In this document: in pieces, positions 30,458-38,755 of the stretch
Position numbering within the stretch: position 1 is the first letter of the stretch
Layout: the number at the start of each line of letters is the position of its first letter
NCBI RefSeq assembly: GCF_001438705.1
Contig: NZ_JQBP01000001.1
Location: 120,704 to 167,048, forward strand
Source of the DNA: Weissella kandleri
Lineage (GTDB): Bacteria; Bacillota; Bacilli; Lactobacillales; Lactobacillaceae
Length of the DNA: 46,345 nt
Direction of reading: 5' to 3'
Made by a program: the position numbers and the translations under genes
The notes under the pieces: model-generated
What the model saw: only the letters and a program-made list of their open reading frames with translations
What the model was told of the DNA's origin: nothing
The model's database searches: none

Positions 30458-30895
30458 ATGGAAATAGGTTTTAATACAACGGTTGAAAGCAACTTTGATT
30501 TAAATGAAATTATTTCGCGTATGAAGTCCGTAGAGGGCAAAAAGGTGGAAGCTGGAGTGTTCGGTGGTTTTGCCGAAAAGAAAGCTATGTGGAACGAATA
30601 TGGAACTAGCAGAGGTATTCCGGCTCGTCCATTCTTACGCAATAGCCAATATGAGCATGAATCTGAGTGGAGTCGTCAAGTAGGACGGGATATGGTTGAA
30701 GTGTTTAGAGGTTCAATTAGTGGACAAGCAGTTGGATTAAAGCTTGGCCAAAAGATGGCAGATGATATTAAAGCGACAATTGATGCCGGTAATTTTGCAG
30801 CATTATCCGCTTCAACAATTAGACGTAAGGGCTCAAGCCGTCCATTGATTGACACCGGCGATATGCGCGCTTCGATTACACACAAGGAGTATTGA
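30458..30895 (+). CDS. Tail completion / HK97 gp10-like protein
   Basis: This 145-residue protein resembles the minor tail or neck proteins of the HK97 gp10/DUF5-type: KKVEAGVFGG, WNEYGTSRGIPARPFLRNSQ, and the C-terminal STIRRKGSSRPLIDTGDMRASITHKE. The motif NEYGT ... PxRPFLR followed by PLIDTG is characteristic. It acts at the head-tail joint or tail end. Its short interval after the connector is normal. Confidence 0.88.
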   Translation: MEIGFNTTVESNFDLNEIISRMKSVEGKKVEAGVFGGFAEKKAMWNEYGTSRGIPARPFLRNSQYEHESEWSRQVGRDMVEVFRGSISGQAVGLKLGQKMADDIKATIDAGNFAALSASTIRRKGSSRPLIDTGDMRASITHKEY

Positions 30896-30897
30896 TT

Positions 30898-31278
30898 ATG
30901 GCATTTTATTTGGATATGGACTCATTGATCCAAATGTTTGGCGTTCCTTTGACAGTCCTCGAGGGCAAGAATGAGGGACAGTGGATTGATGGTGTGTGGC
31001 AGGAAAGCTCTACTAATTCGGTTGAATTGAATGAACCATTTTTAACTTTTGAAATAGTCGGGTCAATGTTGGCAGGAATACTGGAAAGTAACGATTCCGG
31101 GGAGCAATTGACTGATAAAGCTGCATGGTTTTCGGAGCATGACTATAATTTAGGGACTAAAGTAATTCATAATAACGTCCCCTGGAAGATTACAAGAAAA
31201 CAGTTATACTTGGATTACTCTAATGTCGTTCAGTACGAATTAACTCGGGAAGGAGGTCTTGATGGAAGAGACGTTTGA
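30898..31278 (+). CDS. Neck protein of unknown family
   Basis: I use the ATG at 30898, with AAGGAG 8 nt upstream, giving 126 residues. Upstream TTG at 30892 lies too near that site. The protein is acidic and beta-rich (EPFLTFEIVGSMLAGILESN, NLGTKVIHNNVPWKITRKQL). It lies between the gp10-like and tail terminator-like genes, where a head closure or neck protein is expected. No firm family. Confidence 0.72.
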   Translation: MAFYLDMDSLIQMFGVPLTVLEGKNEGQWIDGVWQESSTNSVELNEPFLTFEIVGSMLAGILESNDSGEQLTDKAAWFSEHDYNLGTKVIHNNVPWKITRKQLYLDYSNVVQYELTREGGLDGRDV

Positions 31279-31729
31279 TTACAGTGTTTTATATAAATCA
31301 TTTGCTAATATTATTAGCGAGCAGCAACGATTGACTATGATTGAAGCTGGGGGTGTCGGTCAACAACCTGAACCGCCGTTTGTCATTTTCGATATTATTA
31401 GCCCGCATATTAATATTTACGATGACCATGATATAAATGAGCATGAAATATTTGAAGCAGTAGTTAGCTTTACATTGTTTTCATATACTAAGCTTCAAGC
31501 ACTTAATTTAGCAGAAACATTACGTAAATTAATGTATTCTGACAGCGCTCGTGATATTTTACGACAAAGGGAAATTATTATCGCGGAAGTGATGCCTACT
31601 AACATCAGATCTATCCAAAACAAAGACAATGATAAATTTATGGTTGGCTTTGATATGCGTTTGAGGTTACGGGACCCATTTGGGGATGATATCCCTACAG
31701 TAGGGTCAGTTGAAATTAATGAAACATAA
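31262..31729 (+). CDS. Tail terminator-like neck protein
   Basis: From the ATG at 31262 (GGAGG upstream) the 155-residue product has the alpha-beta pattern of tail terminators. Residues include PPFVIFDIISPHIN, EAVVSFTLFSYTKLQALNLA, and a C-terminal strand FMVGFDMRLRLRDPF. The PBSX-like order places this gene right before the sheath. It overlaps the previous gene by 17 bp. Confidence 0.78.
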   Translation: MEETFDYSVLYKSFANIISEQQRLTMIEAGGVGQQPEPPFVIFDIISPHINIYDDHDINEHEIFEAVVSFTLFSYTKLQALNLAETLRKLMYSDSARDILRQREIIIAEVMPTNIRSIQNKDNDKFMVGFDMRLRLRDPFGDDIPTVGSVEINET

Positions 31730-31760
31730 AGTCGTCTATTTTTTGATAGAGGGCTTTTTA
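31730..31760 (+). terminator. Terminator upstream of the sheath gene
   Basis: AGTCGTCTAT (31730..31739) pairs with ATAGAGGGCT (31746..31755) in 9 of 10 positions, followed by TTTTTATTT. It could trim late transcription between neck and sheath, although late read-through must occur. Confidence 0.6.
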
Positions 31761-31779
31761 TTTATGAAAGGAATTTGAA

Positions 31780-32886
31780 ATGGCAAGTGATTTATTAGAT
31801 GTGCATGTAGTCTTAGATGTACAAACGCCAACAGTCCCGTTGAATTTAGGGAATATGGCAATTTTTGTGGTTGGTCCGGCAGATGCAGGGACTGAACCTG
31901 GAGGTGGGTCAACTGTTTCCGAAGGGGAAACTGTATTAGATGATGTTGTGTTGACATCTTACGAAGAAATCGGAGATTTAGGCATTGACTTGGGAACAGA
32001 AGCAGATGATATCGCTAAAGGTTTCTTTGCGCAGAATGGACACGGGAAGAAGTTGTTCATTTATGGTGTGCCTAATAGCTTAGATGCATCCGAGACAACT
32101 AAAAAATTTGACTTAGTGTGTGGTGATGATTGGGAATTTGCGTCAATTATTCCAGGAATTGATAACGATATTACAGCGCTATCAAACGGTATCGAAGCCC
32201 TAGGGCGAAAATTCTTAGTTTTGAGTGGTAGCGGATTTGAAGGTGACTCAGCGGACACAATTGCCAAGCTTAAGACGTTGAAGGACGCTCCATTTATTGA
32301 GAATACACGTACATTGATGATTATCGGCACTGATAAAGACGCTAAATATAATATTGGTGCGCTTGTCGGTGCAATTGGTAATAAGACGCCAGGTTCTGTG
32401 ACTTGGAAATTTAAAGGATTACAAGGGTCAACGCCGTTAAATGTCTCAGGAGCAGTGGTAAAGCAAGCTGATGACACGCATGTCAATTTATATGTCACTA
32501 AGGCTGGAAAGGCTCAAACGTCAGAAGGTTTGACGTTAAGCGGTGATTATATCGATGCATTACATGCGGATGACTGGATTCGCGCTGAACTTGAGACAGA
32601 GATTCAAAAGTTGTTGCAAGACAACGATAAAATTACGTTTGATGCCACTGGAATTGGACAAATTGAAGCTGTGGTAACAACGGTATTACGAACCGCTACT
32701 GAAAATGGAATCATTTTAATTGATTCTGAGACTGGTATGGGTAAATTTACTGTAACTGCATTGTCTCGCGATCAAATGTCAGATGCAGATGTAGCATCTC
32801 GTAAATATAACGGATTATCGTTTGAATATATACGGGCCGGTGCGATTCATGATGTAACTATCCATGGAACGATCGATAACATTTAA
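31780..32886 (+). CDS. Contractile tail sheath protein
   Basis: This 368-residue protein is a phage tail sheath of the PBSX XkdK/Phage_sheath type. It has an N-terminal strand (LNLGNMAIFVVGPADAG), a variable surface domain, and the conserved C-terminal region (GIGQIEAVVTTVLRTATENG, FTVTALSRDQMSDADVASRK, GAIHDVTIHGTI) that interlocks the sheath. Its presence shows a contractile tail. GAAAGG lies upstream of the ATG. Confidence 0.93.
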   Translation: MASDLLDVHVVLDVQTPTVPLNLGNMAIFVVGPADAGTEPGGGSTVSEGETVLDDVVLTSYEEIGDLGIDLGTEADDIAKGFFAQNGHGKKLFIYGVPNSLDASETTKKFDLVCGDDWEFASIIPGIDNDITALSNGIEALGRKFLVLSGSGFEGDSADTIAKLKTLKDAPFIENTRTLMIIGTDKDAKYNIGALVGAIGNKTPGSVTWKFKGLQGSTPLNVSGAVVKQADDTHVNLYVTKAGKAQTSEGLTLSGDYIDALHADDWIRAELETEIQKLLQDNDKITFDATGIGQIEAVVTTVLRTATENGIILIDSETGMGKFTVTALSRDQMSDADVASRKYNGLSFEYIRAGAIHDVTIHGTIDNI

Positions 32887-32900
32887 GGAGGAATAAAGAT

Positions 32901-33305
32901 ATGGCAGACAGCGGTATTAATATGTATGACGCGAAAGACGTTACATTAACGGTCGATGGCGTAGTTATCCAAGGATTTCAAGATGCGGATATGATTACCT
33001 ATTCATTCAAAGAAGAACAAGTGCGGACATCTGTTGACGCGCAAGGGGTTCCTTCTTTGGCCAAAAACAATAATCACTTAGGAAATATTGTTATTAATTT
33101 GAGCGGTAATTCAAAGTCGCATAAATTCTTGAATAATTTAGCGAATACACGGAAGGTATTTCCAATTGTAATTAAGTCTGATCTTGAAAAGGTATCAAGT
33201 ACACAGTGCATTATTGCTAAGCCTGCGGATGGTGCATTTGGAAAAGATACACCAAAGCGGACGTATACTGTAGAAGCATTGTCTATGGAAGTGACTGCTT
33301 TGTAG
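32901..33305 (+). CDS. Tail tube protein
   Basis: This 134-residue protein follows the sheath by 14 bp, with GGAGG upstream. It is beta-rich, and the sequence (YDAKDVTLTVDGVVIQGFQD, YSFKEEQVRTSVDAQGVPS, KVFPIVIKSDLEKVSSTQCI) fits the XkdM/DUF3277-type inner tube family of contractile tails. It builds the channel for DNA delivery. The toxin-antitoxin unit starts right after it. Confidence 0.9.
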   Translation: MADSGINMYDAKDVTLTVDGVVIQGFQDADMITYSFKEEQVRTSVDAQGVPSLAKNNNHLGNIVINLSGNSKSHKFLNNLANTRKVFPIVIKSDLEKVSSTQCIIAKPADGAFGKDTPKRTYTVEALSMEVTAL

Positions 33306-33311
33306 AAATGT

Positions 33312-33341
33312 GAATACATTTGTATTCGGTCGTGTTATAAT
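33312..33341 (+). promoter_or_regulatory. Promoter and operator of the toxin-antitoxin pair
   Basis: A 16-bp dyad, GAATACA-TT-TGTATTC (33312..33327), overlaps the -35 zone of an extended -10 (TGTTATAAT, 33333..33341). This fits a ribbon-helix-helix antitoxin repressing its own operon. It gives the pair expression independent of late tail transcription. Confidence 0.72.
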
Positions 33342-33371
33342 GAAATCATCAAATGAAATGAGGTGATTTAT

Positions 33372-33596
33372 ATGGCAACGACAACCATTCGTATTCCAGA
33401 TGATCAATACAACGAAATTCAAGAATTGGCTAATTTTCACGGTATGAAAGTATCCGATTTTATGCGTGATACTTTGTTAGAACGTGTAGAAGATGAGAAT
33501 GATTACACGGCAGCAATTGAGGTCTTAAATCAGCATAACGAATCAGTACCATTGGAAGATGTAATGCGCGAGGTTTTCACTGAAGATGAAGTATAG
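33372..33596 (+). CDS. RelB/DUF6290-type ribbon-helix-helix antitoxin
   Basis: From the ATG at 33372 (GAGGTGA upstream) the product is 74 residues. The N-terminus (TTTIRIPDDQYNEIQELANF, HGMKVSDFMRDTLLERVED) is a ribbon-helix-helix DNA-binding domain. The acidic C-terminus would neutralise the toxin. It overlaps the toxin start by 11 bp. A dyad operator lies in its promoter, so autoregulation is likely. Confidence 0.92.
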   Translation: MATTTIRIPDDQYNEIQELANFHGMKVSDFMRDTLLERVEDENDYTAAIEVLNQHNESVPLEDVMREVFTEDEV

Positions 33597-33858
33597 TGTT
33601 AACTTTGATAAGAAGGCATTGAAAGAATTTCGTAAACTTGATAAACCGGTTCAAAAAAGAATTGTTACATGGCTTGAACAACATATTTCAGGCTCGGAAA
33701 ATCCTAGATTATTAGGAAAAGCACTGGAAGGAAATTTCAATACATTGTGGCGCTATCGTGTAGGCAACTATAGAATAATTGCTGATATTAAAGATGATGA
33801 ATTCATTGTATTGATAGTTAAAACCGGCAAAAGAAATGATGTTTATAAGTCTCGATAA
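33586..33858 (+). CDS. RelE/ParE-superfamily toxin
   Basis: This 90-residue basic protein has the RelE pattern: KYSVNFDKKALKEFRKLDKP, then LGKALEGNFNTLWRYRVGNY, RIIADIKDDEFIVLIVKTGK and RNDVYKS. The RYRVGNYRIIADI segment and terminal R/K-x-D-V-Y are hallmarks of RelE mRNA interferases that cut in the ribosome. It is coupled to the antitoxin and followed directly by a terminator. It probably stabilises the prophage or acts in defence. Confidence 0.93.
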   Translation: MKYSVNFDKKALKEFRKLDKPVQKRIVTWLEQHISGSENPRLLGKALEGNFNTLWRYRVGNYRIIADIKDDEFIVLIVKTGKRNDVYKSR

Positions 33859-33875
33859 TTTCGGGGCTTTTTTTG
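33848..33875 (+). terminator. Terminator of the toxin-antitoxin pair
   Basis: AGTCTCGA pairs with TCGGGGCT (8 bp including G-T pairs) and is followed by seven T. The stem includes the toxin stop codon. Confidence 0.78.
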
Positions 33876-33877
33876 TT

Positions 33878-33900
33878 GGCTTGGGTTCGAATCCCAAGTC
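33878..33900 (+). other. tRNA T-arm-like fragment
   Basis: CTTGGG-TTCGAAT-CCCAAG is a perfect T arm (6-8 bp stem, consensus 7-nt loop). The rest of a tRNA is not visible on either side. It lies right after the toxin-antitoxin terminator, at one edge of the inserted unit. It may be a tRNA gene remnant carried with the insert or chance dyad symmetry. Confidence 0.45.
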
Positions 33901-33971
33901 AATGTTTGTGGAATCGTCCACATAAAATAATTACTAGGCTGTATGCCTGCAAACCACGGAGGGTTTAAAAA

Positions 33972-34370
33972 ATGAATGAAGCAAATGTAAATAACGAAGC
34001 AATGAATAACGTAACTGCTACTAACGAAGCGGTGAACAATGCCGCAGCTAAGTCAAAGGAGGCAGCGAATAACTTGCAAATTCCACAAGAAACCAAGTAT
34101 GGAAAGCAAGAGAACTGGAAGTATACAGATAAGAACGGCAAGGAATGGGATTATAAGTTCCAATATCCAGGAATGCGGACAACTATGGAAATTTTGGACA
34201 ATTCGCGTATGGCAAATGGAATTGTGTCTCGGACAACCTTCGCGGACTTACTATTGGAACATGTTGTCGTTGAGCCTCGTAATTTAACTATCGACGACTT
34301 CGATGAACGGCCAGGTATGAACGATTTGATTGATGCGGCCGATGAATTTCTTGGACAATTTAACGACTAA
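33972..34370 (+). CDS. Tail assembly chaperone, XkdN-like
   Basis: This 132-residue protein has an unusual Asn/Ala-rich N-terminus (NEANVNNEAMNNVTATNEAV). A conserved domain follows (YGKQENWKYTDKNGKEWDYK, QYPGMRTTMEILDNSRMANG, FADLLLEHVVVEPRNLTIDD, LIDAADEFLGQF) typical of XkdN/gpG-type chaperones that coat the tape measure before tube assembly. A second frame overlaps its end and may be fused by frameshift. GGAGGG precedes the ATG. Confidence 0.85.
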   Translation: MNEANVNNEAMNNVTATNEAVNNAAAKSKEAANNLQIPQETKYGKQENWKYTDKNGKEWDYKFQYPGMRTTMEILDNSRMANGIVSRTTFADLLLEHVVVEPRNLTIDDFDERPGMNDLIDAADEFLGQFND

Positions 34371-34563
34371 AGGATATAAAAATGAACTTCATTTAAAAAA
34401 AGCTATTGAAGATAACTGGTTTTTTGATTGGCCAGTAATTATGGGAATAGCTTCGAGAGAAGAAGTTAATGCAGCTAGCTTGAAAGAATTGCAATATTTA
34501 AACGGGCTGGCTGATAAAAAACAAGAGATGACAATGATGCCATTTATGGGGAAAGGAGGATAA
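34330..34563 (+). CDS. Tail assembly chaperone second frame (likely frameshift extension)
   Basis: This open frame overlaps the end of the chaperone gene in the +1 (equivalently -2) phase and continues to 34563. The protein part after the overlap is ELHLKKAIEDNWFFDWPVIM, ASREEVNAASLKELQYLNGL and MTMMPFMGKGG. ATG codons at 34333 and 34342 lack a good ribosome binding site. Tail chaperones in this position are commonly made as a short form and a frameshifted long form. A -2 shift is known in phage Mu. The shift site would lie in 34330..34367. Confidence 0.65.
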   Translation: MMRPMNFLDNLTTKGYKNELHLKKAIEDNWFFDWPVIMGIASREEVNAASLKELQYLNGLADKKQEMTMMPFMGKGG

Positions 34564-34565
34564 AA

Positions 34566-37500
34566 TTGGCGGGATATTCTACAACTATTAATACAGAATT
34601 GCATGTCAGCGGTTTGGATCAACTTGAGAGAGCTAACTCGCTGTTAGAGAAGCTCAAGGGCGAAGCAAAGTCTTTATCTGGTATTGGTAGTTTCGGTGGT
34701 TCTTCAATGTTCAACGGCTACATTGAAGGAGCAAATAAAGCAACTGCATCCATAGAAAAAATGCATTCTATGGCTGAGAAAGCCAATACAACAGCTAAAT
34801 CTTCTAACAGCGACCAGTATTCTAAGCAAGCTGCTGAAATTAATAAAGTAACTGAAGCATATAAAAAAATGGAAGCAGTAGCTAAGCAGTCAAATGAGAC
34901 TGGTGTGCGTGCTCAGCAAAATGTTGAAAAACTAAGTGCTGGTGGCGAGAAGTTACGTAACTCATTTAAGGAAGTAGCATCAATGTTCTCAGTGGGGATG
35001 CTAGGCGCTTCTGCTGTAATGGGTGCTATGGATGGCGCTAAGAAACTCGTTGCTAATGGTTGGGAAACATTAAAACAACGCCAGCAAGGTCAAGCGATGT
35101 GGGCTACATCTATTCAAGATGCTCATGGCGACATAACTGGTAAGCGATTAACTGGTCAGGCTCGACGTGCTAATGATGCGGTATTTGCTACATCGTTGAA
35201 AGCTGGTAACGACTTCGCGGAAGGTAATTCTATCGCTAAGCAAATTTATTCATCTGATGCTGGAGCATATTCTGGGAATGTCGGTAAAACTAATAGCATG
35301 TTGAAGGGGATGTTTAACATTCAGGATGCTAATGCGTTAAATCAGCGTGAGATGGAATCCTTTAAGACAGCAGTTGGTAACATCGGTGATACTGGTCATA
35401 TGTCCGGAACAATTGCTAAAAGTTTGAATCTGCTCGATGGTAAAATCAGTCGCAAGATTCGGCAAGAATATAAAAAAGAGACCGGCCATGATTTGGGCAA
35501 AAACGCGCAAGGTGGTTGGGACTGGAAATCTGTTGACGCTCAAACTGCGTTCAAAGCTATTGATCAATATGGTAATTCTGGTGGTATTGGTAAAGCATCT
35601 GAGCGTTATAACTCAACTTTGCCTGGAATGCTTCGATCGGCTAAAGCTGGAAGTGGTGCTTGGATTTCAAAAATTATGGAATCTTTTGGAAGCAATATCG
35701 CTAAAGGCGGAGCTTTTAAGGATTTAGTTGGTGGACTATCCAAAATGTTTACTAATGCCGGAGCGATTGAAAAGAATGCTCAGGGAGTTTCTAAAGCATT
35801 ATCATCAGTAGCGAACGGATTAGGTGGATTTATTAAAATGGTCGCACCATACGCTTCGAAATTTGGTAAAGGAGCTTTTGATGGAGCTAAGGACGTATTT
35901 AAGCTGGTTGAAGGTTTTGGAAAAACTATAGGTGATATTGGATCTAAGATAAGCGACGCGCTTCCTAAAGGAGCGAAAGATAAATTATCCGATTTTGTAG
36001 GTGAGGTCGGAAAAGTAGTCGGTGCTGTTGCAGCCGCTAAGTTAGCTTTTTCGGGTATTAAAGGTAGCATAGGGCTGTTAAAAGATGGCGTCAAAGGCCT
36101 AGGTAAAATGATTCCAGGACTAAGCAAATTACTTGGATTAGGTAAAAATACACCAAAGAATGATTCAATTTTTAGTAAAGCTACAAGTACATTTAGTGCT
36201 GCTGTTGATAGATTTGCTGGTGGTAGTGCTGCGGGATCAGCTAATGACTTATTAGGTGGAAATTCAAACGGTAAATTCAAAGGAACTAGAACAGAACGTC
36301 TGCATGGTTCTATTTGGAGCAAAATCAGTAAAAAAGGTGAAGCGTTACAGGGACTTGATATACCAGTTACACGAGAAATTGGTGGAACTACTGTCAATAG
36401 TCGATTGACAAGAAATAAGCCTGGAATGTTTAGTAGAGTAACTGGGAGAGGTTTTTCAAAAATCGGGTCCATTGGAACGGCAGTAAGTGCAACTAAATTT
36501 GGTAGCATGGTTGGTAAATTTGGAGGAGCATTAGGTAAAACTACTAAATTTCTAGGTAAAGGATTGCCAGGTTTAAACACTATTATGGCAGGACTTGATA
36601 CTATGAATGTGCTTAGTTCAACTAAAGCGGGGTCACTTGCCAGGCATAAAGGTGTTGGTTCTGCTGTTGGAGGTGGAATCGGTGCAACTATTGGTGGTGC
36701 GGCAGGCTCTTTACTTGGACCGTTAGGAACTGTAGCAGGTGGAATGGCTGGACAATGGGTTGGAGATAAAGTTGGTTCCTGGGCAGGATCGTTATTCGGT
36801 GGAAGTAAAGATAAACCATCTAAGCCATCAAAAGCAAGCCAGATAGCAAACGCGCAATCTAAGGCTCAAGCGTCTTACGAAAAAGACCAATTTGTTGATT
36901 CACTCGGTACTATGGGAATCGGTAAAAACGATTCTAAGTCTATTTATAAAACCATGGGTAAAGCAAGTAAGTCTACTAGTTCAAAACAGCAAAAAGCCTT
37001 ATTGAAACTAAATGATGCAATTCAAAATGGTGATGTTGGACAAATTCAAGCGCTGTCTAAAGAATTAGAGAATAGACAAAAAGCTGATGAAGCCAAAATG
37101 AAAAAAGCTTCTAGTAAAAAAGGTAAGAAATCATCTCTTAAAAAGAATAAAAAAGCATCAAAAGGTATTTATGATAGTGATTCAGCGGTTAAAGAACACG
37201 ATAAAAATCGTAAGAAAATCGATAAAAGTACCAAAGGCATGTCTAAGAGTTTTAAAAATTTCAAAAAAGATTTTAATAAAAATTCTAAAGATGTAACTAA
37301 ACAAAACGATAAGATGAAGAGCGCCAATAATAAACGGCTAAGCAAAATGGGAAAAGATATTGGTAAGTCTTTTAAAAATGCTAAAAAGAAGGCTAGTGAT
37401 GGAGCTAAGGGCATTGGTAAGTCGTTAAAAAATGTTGGTAAAGGTGCAGAAAAAGGTGTTAAGAAAAATCTAGGTAAACTGGGTAAATCTACGAAAACAG

Positions 37501-38735
37501 CTTTAAGTAAAGCTAATAAGGCAGCTAAAAATGAATCCAAAAAATTCAGTAAGGCATTTAAGAATTTAGGCAAGGGTGCTGAAAAAGGTATCAAAAAGAA
37601 TTTGAATAAAATTTCAAAAGTTACCAAGACTTCATTGAATAAAGCTAATAAGACTGCTAAAAGTGCATCTAAGAAGTTTGCTAAGTCATTTAAAAATATG
37701 GGAAAAGGCGCCGAAAAGGGGATTAAGAAGAATCTAGATAAAATTTCCAAGGTAACTAAAACCTCTTTGAATAAGGCAAATAAAACAGCTAAGAGCGCAT
37801 CAAAAAGCTTCAATAAGTCATTCAAGAATTTGGGTAAAGGTGCAAGCAACGGCCTTAAAAAAGAAATGAATAAGTTAAGTTCAGCAACCAAATCAGGAAT
37901 GAATAAAGCTAATAGCGCCGCTAAATCTGGTGCTACAAAGATTACCAATACCCTAAAAAATGGAATTAAGGCTGGTAATGCTGCTAAAAGCGCATTTAGT
38001 AAATTAACGAGTAATGTTAATAACGAGATGAACAAAGTTGATTCAGCAATTAAGTCTGGATCAAACAAATGGTCGTCATCGGTTAAAAGTGGAGCTGATA
38101 AAGCAACTAATTCTTTGAAGACTAGCCTAAACGGAATGGTTAATGCTGCTAAGTCGGCTACGAGTAAGGTTGCAAGTTCATTTGATAAAATTGGAAGTTC
38201 GGCCGATACGGCCTCTGGTAAAGTAAAAGCTCTCCAAACAGCTATTGACAACTTGAAATCAAAGACAATTACTATAACTGCTAATGTAAAAGAGACTAAA
38301 AGCGCTACTGGTACATCAGGAGCATTATCCGCTTTTTCTAAATTCATGCCACACTATGCAAGCGGAACTACTGCCGGAGGACATCCAGGTGGTGCTGCTT
38401 TGGTTAATGATGCTCCAGGAGCTAATTGGCGTGAGGCGTTTATGTTGCCTAGTGGACTAGTGGGATTGTTCCCTAATGAACGAAACGTCCACACAGTGCT
38501 TCCACAAGGTACTCAGGTACTCGATGGGAATAGTACTCGGAAAATGTTCCCTAGATATGCCAATGGAACGAATGGAGCCAAGCAATCATTTAATGCTAAT
38601 ACAGGCGGAAATAAAAAAATCGAAGTCAATATGAATATTAATATTAACGGAAATGCTAGTGCTAATGATGCTGATGCTATTGCTAATAAGATGGGTGAAA
38701 AGTTAATGACAATTTTGAATCCCATAACAATTTAA
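34566..38735 (+). CDS. Tape measure protein
   Basis: This 1389-residue protein starts at TTG (34566) after AAAGGAGGATAAAA, the only good site. It is long, helical and Gly/Lys/Ser-rich. Hydrophobic segments lie at about 140-155 and about 690-750. A Lys-rich repeat zone (about 790-1230) includes four 44-residue units. The C-terminal part has the usual tape measure end (PHYASGTTAGGHPGG, APGANWREAFMLPSGLVGLF, VLPQGTQVLDGNSTRKMFPR). It sets tail length and is ejected with DNA. A shadow frame on the minus strand is an artefact of its AAG/AAA-rich codons. Confidence 0.95.
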   Translation: MAGYSTTINTELHVSGLDQLERANSLLEKLKGEAKSLSGIGSFGGSSMFNGYIEGANKATASIEKMHSMAEKANTTAKSSNSDQYSKQAAEINKVTEAYKKMEAVAKQSNETGVRAQQNVEKLSAGGEKLRNSFKEVASMFSVGMLGASAVMGAMDGAKKLVANGWETLKQRQQGQAMWATSIQDAHGDITGKRLTGQARRANDAVFATSLKAGNDFAEGNSIAKQIYSSDAGAYSGNVGKTNSMLKGMFNIQDANALNQREMESFKTAVGNIGDTGHMSGTIAKSLNLLDGKISRKIRQEYKKETGHDLGKNAQGGWDWKSVDAQTAFKAIDQYGNSGGIGKASERYNSTLPGMLRSAKAGSGAWISKIMESFGSNIAKGGAFKDLVGGLSKMFTNAGAIEKNAQGVSKALSSVANGLGGFIKMVAPYASKFGKGAFDGAKDVFKLVEGFGKTIGDIGSKISDALPKGAKDKLSDFVGEVGKVVGAVAAAKLAFSGIKGSIGLLKDGVKGLGKMIPGLSKLLGLGKNTPKNDSIFSKATSTFSAAVDRFAGGSAAGSANDLLGGNSNGKFKGTRTERLHGSIWSKISKKGEALQGLDIPVTREIGGTTVNSRLTRNKPGMFSRVTGRGFSKIGSIGTAVSATKFGSMVGKFGGALGKTTKFLGKGLPGLNTIMAGLDTMNVLSSTKAGSLARHKGVGSAVGGGIGATIGGAAGSLLGPLGTVAGGMAGQWVGDKVGSWAGSLFGGSKDKPSKPSKASQIANAQSKAQASYEKDQFVDSLGTMGIGKNDSKSIYKTMGKASKSTSSKQQKALLKLNDAIQNGDVGQIQALSKELENRQKADEAKMKKASSKKGKKSSLKKNKKASKGIYDSDSAVKEHDKNRKKIDKSTKGMSKSFKNFKKDFNKNSKDVTKQNDKMKSANNKRLSKMGKDIGKSFKNAKKKASDGAKGIGKSLKNVGKGAEKGVKKNLGKLGKSTKTALSKANKAAKNESKKFSKAFKNLGKGAEKGIKKNLNKISKVTKTSLNKANKTAKSASKKFAKSFKNMGKGAEKGIKKNLDKISKVTKTSLNKANKTAKSASKSFNKSFKNLGKGASNGLKKEMNKLSSATKSGMNKANSAAKSGATKITNTLKNGIKAGNAAKSAFSKLTSNVNNEMNKVDSAIKSGSNKWSSSVKSGADKATNSLKTSLNGMVNAAKSATSKVASSFDKIGSSADTASGKVKALQTAIDNLKSKTITITANVKETKSATGTSGALSAFSKFMPHYASGTTAGGHPGGAALVNDAPGANWREAFMLPSGLVGLFPNERNVHTVLPQGTQVLDGNSTRKMFPRYANGTNGAKQSFNANTGGNKKIEVNMNININGNASANDADAIANKMGEKLMTILNPITI
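37431..37958 (+). repeat. Four 132-bp (44-codon) tandem repeats in the tape measure gene
   Basis: Units begin at codons 956, 1000, 1044 and 1088 (bases 37431, 37563, 37695 and 37827) with NVGKG, NLGKG, NMGKG and NLGKG. Units 2 and 3 share about 40 of 44 residues, yet roughly 27 of those 40 codons differ by synonymous change. Period 44 residues is four 11-residue turns, which fits a long coiled coil. Confidence 0.85.
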
Positions 38736-38755
38736 CCAAAAGAAAGGAGGCATAT

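Noticed and set aside
32061-32498. Minus-strand 145-codon frame inside the sheath gene
   Set aside because: Antisense to a well-supported structural gene, no start signal and no recognisable domain.
35780-36580. Minus-strand open frame of 266 codons in the tape measure gene
   Set aside because: Same cause: a shadow frame of a Gly/Lys-rich protein, with no start signals and no sensible protein composition.
37169-38347. Long minus-strand open frame (392 codons, hydrophobic Leu/Phe-rich) across the tape measure gene
   Set aside because: It is the mirror of AAA/AAG- and GCT-rich tape measure codons, lacks a ribosome binding site, and its strange composition is fully explained by the sense gene.
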